From Sphingobacteriaceae bacterium (GTDB lineage: Bacteria > Bacteroidota > Bacteroidia > B-17B0 > Aurantibacillaceae), in the NCBI GenBank assembly GCA_025360355.1, contig JANYCL010000341.1, positions 1-6,385 of the forward strand: DNA of 6,385 bases, given 5' to 3'. The position numbers and the translations under genes are program-made. Numbering within the stretch: position 1 is the stretch's first letter; each line of letters begins with the position of its first letter. Shown here piece by piece: positions 5,573 through 6,385 of this stretch. The notes below the pieces were generated by a model. That model saw only the letters and a list, made by a program, of their open reading frames with translations. It did no database searches and was not told the origin of the DNA.

Positions 5573-6097
5573 AGCATTAAATATAAACATAAAATAATTA
5601 TTGCAACCGTATTATCGGTTTATTTAATTGGTCATTTTTTGACTGTTTTGGTTTATGCATATCCCGCAAACGACGGGAGTAAATTAAAAAATTATGTGTA
5701 TCCTTATGTTTATCCGTACTTCCATCAATCGTGGAGCATGTTTGCGCCCATCCCTAAACAAAATTTTAATATTTATGTTAGGCATGATGGGAATAAATGG
5801 CATGATGTTTTTAATGAGATCGTTTTAGCACATCAACGGAACCGTTTTGGTGGCTATGAGAATATTTCTCTTTCATTTTCAAATGCTATAAGATATTATG
5901 CTTCTTCTGTAAAAAAAGAAAATAGTATAGAAGTGTATAAAGGCGGGAATGAAAATTACAACGTTCTGCTAAAAATAATTGTACATTATTTGTCGCAAAA
6001 AAATGGGAGTAGACCAAAAGATCTTGAAATAATTATACGGACAAGTGATTCGTATGGAGGAAAATATAATTCACATTACTATAAAACAGCTGAATAA
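5573..6097 (+). CDS. Single-TM protein with W-x-x-FAPxP motif, DUF5819/SdpA-like; start uncertain
   Basis: The frame is open from 5573 (after a TAG at 5570-5572) to the TAA at 6095-6097, 174 codons. The first residues, SIKYKHKIIIATVLSVYLIGHFLTVLVYAYP, are a basic cap plus one strong membrane helix (about 8-28). Next come YPYVYPYFHQSW and SMFAPIP (55-61), then a mixed alpha/beta soluble domain probably outside the membrane. A TM helix followed by Q-x-W-x-x-FAPxP is typical of DUF5819/SdpA-type proteins, which sit beside HTTM/SdpB-type membrane proteins; the next gene is one. SdpA, about 158 residues, helps mature the Bacillus SdpC toxin. No ATG or GTG exists in the open frame. TTG at 5639 is the first conventional start, but would leave 152 residues with half the helix. 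An ATG at 5560 in another frame, joined by a one-base shift near 5572, would give MVNL ahead of this sequence. The family assignment is from motif and context. Confidence 0.7.
   Translation, partial: SIKYKHKIIIATVLSVYLIGHFLTVLVYAYPANDGSKLKNYVYPYVYPYFHQSWSMFAPIPKQNFNIYVRHDGNKWHDVFNEIVLAHQRNRFGGYENISLSFSNAIRYYASSVKKENSIEVYKGGNENYNVLLKIIVHYLSQKNGSRPKDLEIIIRTSDSYGGKYNSHYYKTAE
5578..5606 (-). promoter_or_regulatory. Promoter candidate for the DPP IV-type gene
   Basis: The minus strand reads TTG (5606-5604), 18 bases, then TATATTTA (5585-5578). This fits the Bacteroidota TTG ... TAnnTTTG layout and spacing, with one mismatch in the -7 box. The implied leader before the ATG at 5548 is roughly 25 bases. 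The element lies inside the open frame of the divergent gene if that protein starts upstream of 5639. Confidence 0.4.
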
Positions 6098-6385
6098 AGT
6101 AACTACATATTTTTTTGATGAGTGCAAAAATGTTGCTGAAGCAAACCTGCTTCGTAAATTATTGGCTTTGTTTGTAATTTATAAATGTATTTATTGGTTC
6201 TGTGATTATAGTTTGCTTTTTTCGGCCGAATCGATAATTTATAAACATGCATTAAGTTTACCAATTTGGCAATGGCCTGCATTTATTTTATTTAAGTCGC
6301 ATTCAACTCTTTTACCAATTATTTTTTTAAGCAGCATTCTGATAGCTGCCGTGTATGTATTAATTTCCGGAAAAGCAGTGCGCTT
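6054..6385 (+). CDS. HTTM/SdpB-like polytopic membrane protein, N-terminal part (cut by window end)
   Basis: From ATG 6054 the frame stays open for 110 codons to the window edge. The translation starts MEENIIHITIKQLNKVTTYF, then a helix in ANLLRKLLALFVIYKCIYWF (30-49). The segment SLLFSAESIIYKH (53-65) follows, then LPIWQWPAFILF (69-80) and a second helix LLPIIFLSSILIAAVYVLI (86-104). The short N-terminal cytoplasmic part, an L-R at the head of TM1 and the loop before W-Q-W-P fit the start of HTTM-domain proteins (relatives of vitamin K-dependent gamma-carboxylase), which include SdpB. No later in-frame ATG exists before TM1, so 6054 is the likely start. It overlaps the upstream gene by 44 nt in another frame, implying tight co-expression. 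Most of the protein, including any catalytic residues, lies outside the window, so the family call is provisional. Confidence 0.7.
   Translation, partial: MEENIIHITIKQLNKVTTYFFDECKNVAEANLLRKLLALFVIYKCIYWFCDYSLLFSAESIIYKHALSLPIWQWPAFILFKSHSTLLPIIFLSSILIAAVYVLISGKAVR

Noticed and set aside
5560..5580. ATG frame MVNLEH followed by TAA as an independent leader peptide
   Set aside because: Six codons with no regulatory pattern. It is of interest only as a possible displaced start for the downstream protein, which is reported separately.
6118..6177. Short ATG frame of 19 codons after the SdpA-like gene
   Set aside because: It ends at a TAA within the HTTM-like coding region, while the overlapping frame from 6054 gives a long membrane protein with family-like features.

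Overview
The window looks like a chromosomal piece of a low-GC member of the Bacteroidota. The evidence is a Bacteroidota-type TrmB, a secreted S9B peptidase, starts without Shine-Dalgarno sequences, and TAnnTTTG-like -7 promoter elements. No rRNA, tRNA, CRISPR array or insertion sequence was found.

Layout: 1-285 (minus) is the N-terminal part of a small membrane protein with a potassium-channel-like TM / pore-loop / TM plan. It lies one base downstream of trmB (287-955, minus), the tRNA m7G46 methyltransferase, so the two probably form an operon. A 65-bp divergent spacer separates trmB from pyk (1021-2454, plus), a pyruvate kinase carrying the residues associated with potassium-independent enzymes. 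After pyk, 2477-2619 is a nested palindromic repeat built from four copies of one stem/11-nt core/stem module. It sits exactly where pyk converges on the next gene. That gene (2665-3126, minus) encodes a secreted protein with a Cys/His pattern like CHAP or NlpC/P60 enzymes. The spacer 3127-3409 holds a possible 54-codon small ORF on the plus strand and little else. Next is a complete secreted dipeptidyl-peptidase IV-type (S9B) enzyme (3410-5548, minus).

At the right edge, two plus-strand genes overlap by 44 nt. The first (5573-6097) is a single-TM protein with a W-x-x-FAPxP motif (DUF5819/SdpA-like). The second (from 6054, cut by the window end) is the start of a polytopic HTTM/SdpB-like membrane protein. 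In other bacteria, SdpA- and SdpB-type proteins work together to mature a secreted antimicrobial peptide, so this pair is the best lead for a little-described system. The first gene has no ATG in its open frame: the only conventional start (TTG at 5639) would cut into the membrane helix, while an ATG at 5560 would give a natural N-terminus after a one-base frame change.

TrmB and pyruvate kinase are housekeeping functions. The two secreted enzymes suggest extracytoplasmic peptide processing. Apart from the trmB pair and the SdpA/SdpB-like pair, the genes look independently transcribed.
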